NCBI GenBank assembly: GCA_022749755.1
Contig: CM040446.1
Location: 3,216,966-3,280,965, forward strand
DNA length: 64,000 nucleotides
Source of the DNA: Azadirachta indica
Lineage: Eukaryota; Streptophyta; Magnoliopsida; Sapindales; Meliaceae
Direction: 5' to 3'
The position numbers were made by a program, and so were the translations under genes. Positions within the stretch are counted from its first letter, which is position 1, and each line of letters opens with the position of its first letter. Below are positions 63,073-64,000 of this stretch, one piece after another. The notes beneath the pieces are model-generated. The model did not search any database, was not told the origin of the DNA, and saw nothing but the letters and a program-made list of their open reading frames with translations.

Positions 63073-64000
63073 ATGCTAGAAGGAGGTAGCACCCAAAAAC
63101 ACGTAGCTGCTCTCGCATTTCCATTTGGAAGCCATGCAACACCTATGCTCAACCTCGTCCGGCGGCTATCCAATGCTGTGCCGGACGTCAAGTTTTCTTT
63201 TCTCTGCGCTGCACATGTCAACGAAACATTGTTTTCGAAAACAGGCGAGATTGACGTTAATAAGATAAAACCAGTAAATGTCGACAGCGGGTTGCCGGAG
63301 GGCTTCAAGTTTAGGGGTAATCCCCAGGAGCCTGTCGAGTATTTTCTGAAGGCGACGCCTGGGAATTTTGAGAGAGCTCTAAAGACGGCGGTTGCCGAGA
63401 CGGGAACGGAGATCAGCTGCTTGCTCACAGATGCGTTCCTTTGGTTCTCGGCGGAAATTGCGGAGTCCCTCCGAGTCCCGTGGATCCCATATTGGACGGC
63501 CGGTGCGCGGTCGCTGCTTCTCCACGTTGACACGGACAATATCCGACAAATTATGGGAGTTAATGGTTAGTATATAAGTATGAGAACCATTCTTTGTTAT
63601 AAATTAATAAGAAAAAAAATTCTCTGTTTTAAGTACGTAAAACTTTTGGACTCTGATGTTTTTTTTTTTTTTGAATTATTTGGCTGATTAATTAATTAAT
63701 TTTCAATCTTCAATATGCAGTACCTGAGAACAAAAGCCTGGATTTCCTTCCAGGATTTTCTTCCATACGTGCTAAAGACTTACCCGAAGGAATAATATCG
63801 GGGGACATAAAAGGACCTTTCCCAGAGATGTTGCACAAAATTGGAAAAGCAATGCCAAAGGCAACCGTTGTTCTCTCAAACCATATCGAAGAACTAGACC
63901 TTACTGTTGTTGAAACACTCAGATCAAGACTCCGCAGGTTTCTGAATATTGGTTCCTTCACTTCAACAGCTTCACAGCCCGATCCTCATGGCTGTCTGCA
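63073..64000 (+). CDS. UGT-E: UGT78-like glycosyltransferase, 5' part, open as far as seen
   Basis: Exon 1 63073-63565, 155-base intron, exon 2 from 63721 to beyond the window edge. All 257 or so codons present are open and none of the lesions of B or D occur. Exon 1 has the catalytic His21 (AFPFGSHATPML) and Asp120 (LLTDAFLWF); its N-terminal region is closer to the usual UGT78 form than A and C (PFPFGSHP). Exon 2 so far reads VPENKSLDFLPGF, SIRAKDLPEGI and DPHGCL; the PSPG box lies outside. Predicted role as for A and C: sugar transfer to a flavonoid 3-hydroxyl in the cytosol. UGT-B is a near-identical but ruined copy, sharing even the intron sequence, so E or its parent is the source of B. 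The missing third prevents saying that the gene is functional. Confidence 0.88.

Overview
The window looks like nuclear DNA of a eudicot plant. It is strongly AT-rich, the genes have GT-AG introns and TATA boxes, and the families present (a DUF676 lipase, PR-1-type CAP proteins, family-1 UDP-glycosyltransferases, a Ty1-copia remnant, MULE-like foldback elements) are typical of plants. The species cannot be named from the sequence.

Layout. At the left end is the 5' part of a minus-strand DUF676 alpha/beta-hydrolase gene (3 exons seen, 104-1920). Two single-exon PR-1-like secreted CAP genes follow in tail-to-tail orientation (3710-4306 +, 5640-6149 -). From about 7.3 kb to the right end the window is a degenerate tandem array of glycosyltransferase units resembling UGT78/flavonoid 3-O-glycosyltransferases. 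There are five gene copies, all on the plus strand, each with one intron at the same position: UGT-A 15521-17024 (intact), UGT-B 35101-36238 (pseudogene), UGT-C 43347-44850 (intact), UGT-D 54779-56284 (pseudogene) and UGT-E 63073 onward (intact as far as seen, cut by the window edge). A and C form one subtype; B, D and E form another. Their order and shared flanks suggest that an A-B block was duplicated to give C-D, with E a further unit.

Between the genes lie partial copies of the same unit: 3' flanks without a gene (7378, 27288, 49416), upstream regions without a gene (36243-38690, 45520-47220) and displaced copies of the sequence upstream of the second PR-1 gene (38707, 41380). Superimposed are mobile elements: a decayed Ty1-copia pol on the minus strand (about 17.7-20.9 kb), related LTR-like sequences, and several terminal-inverted-repeat elements. 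For some of these, target-site duplications and unfilled paralogous sites can be read from the other units (25781-27132, 32227-33404 carrying a PPR gene fragment, 57271-58622 with a nested MITE, 59028-59378, 60183-60447).

Functionally the window combines a defence-associated pair (PR-1-like proteins ending in a CAPE-type peptide) with a birth-and-death cluster of probable flavonoid glycosyltransferases. I do not see a convincing new biological system. The most notable things are the record of how the cluster was built and broken, the PPR-carrying Pack-MULE-like element, and the orphan promoter cassettes.
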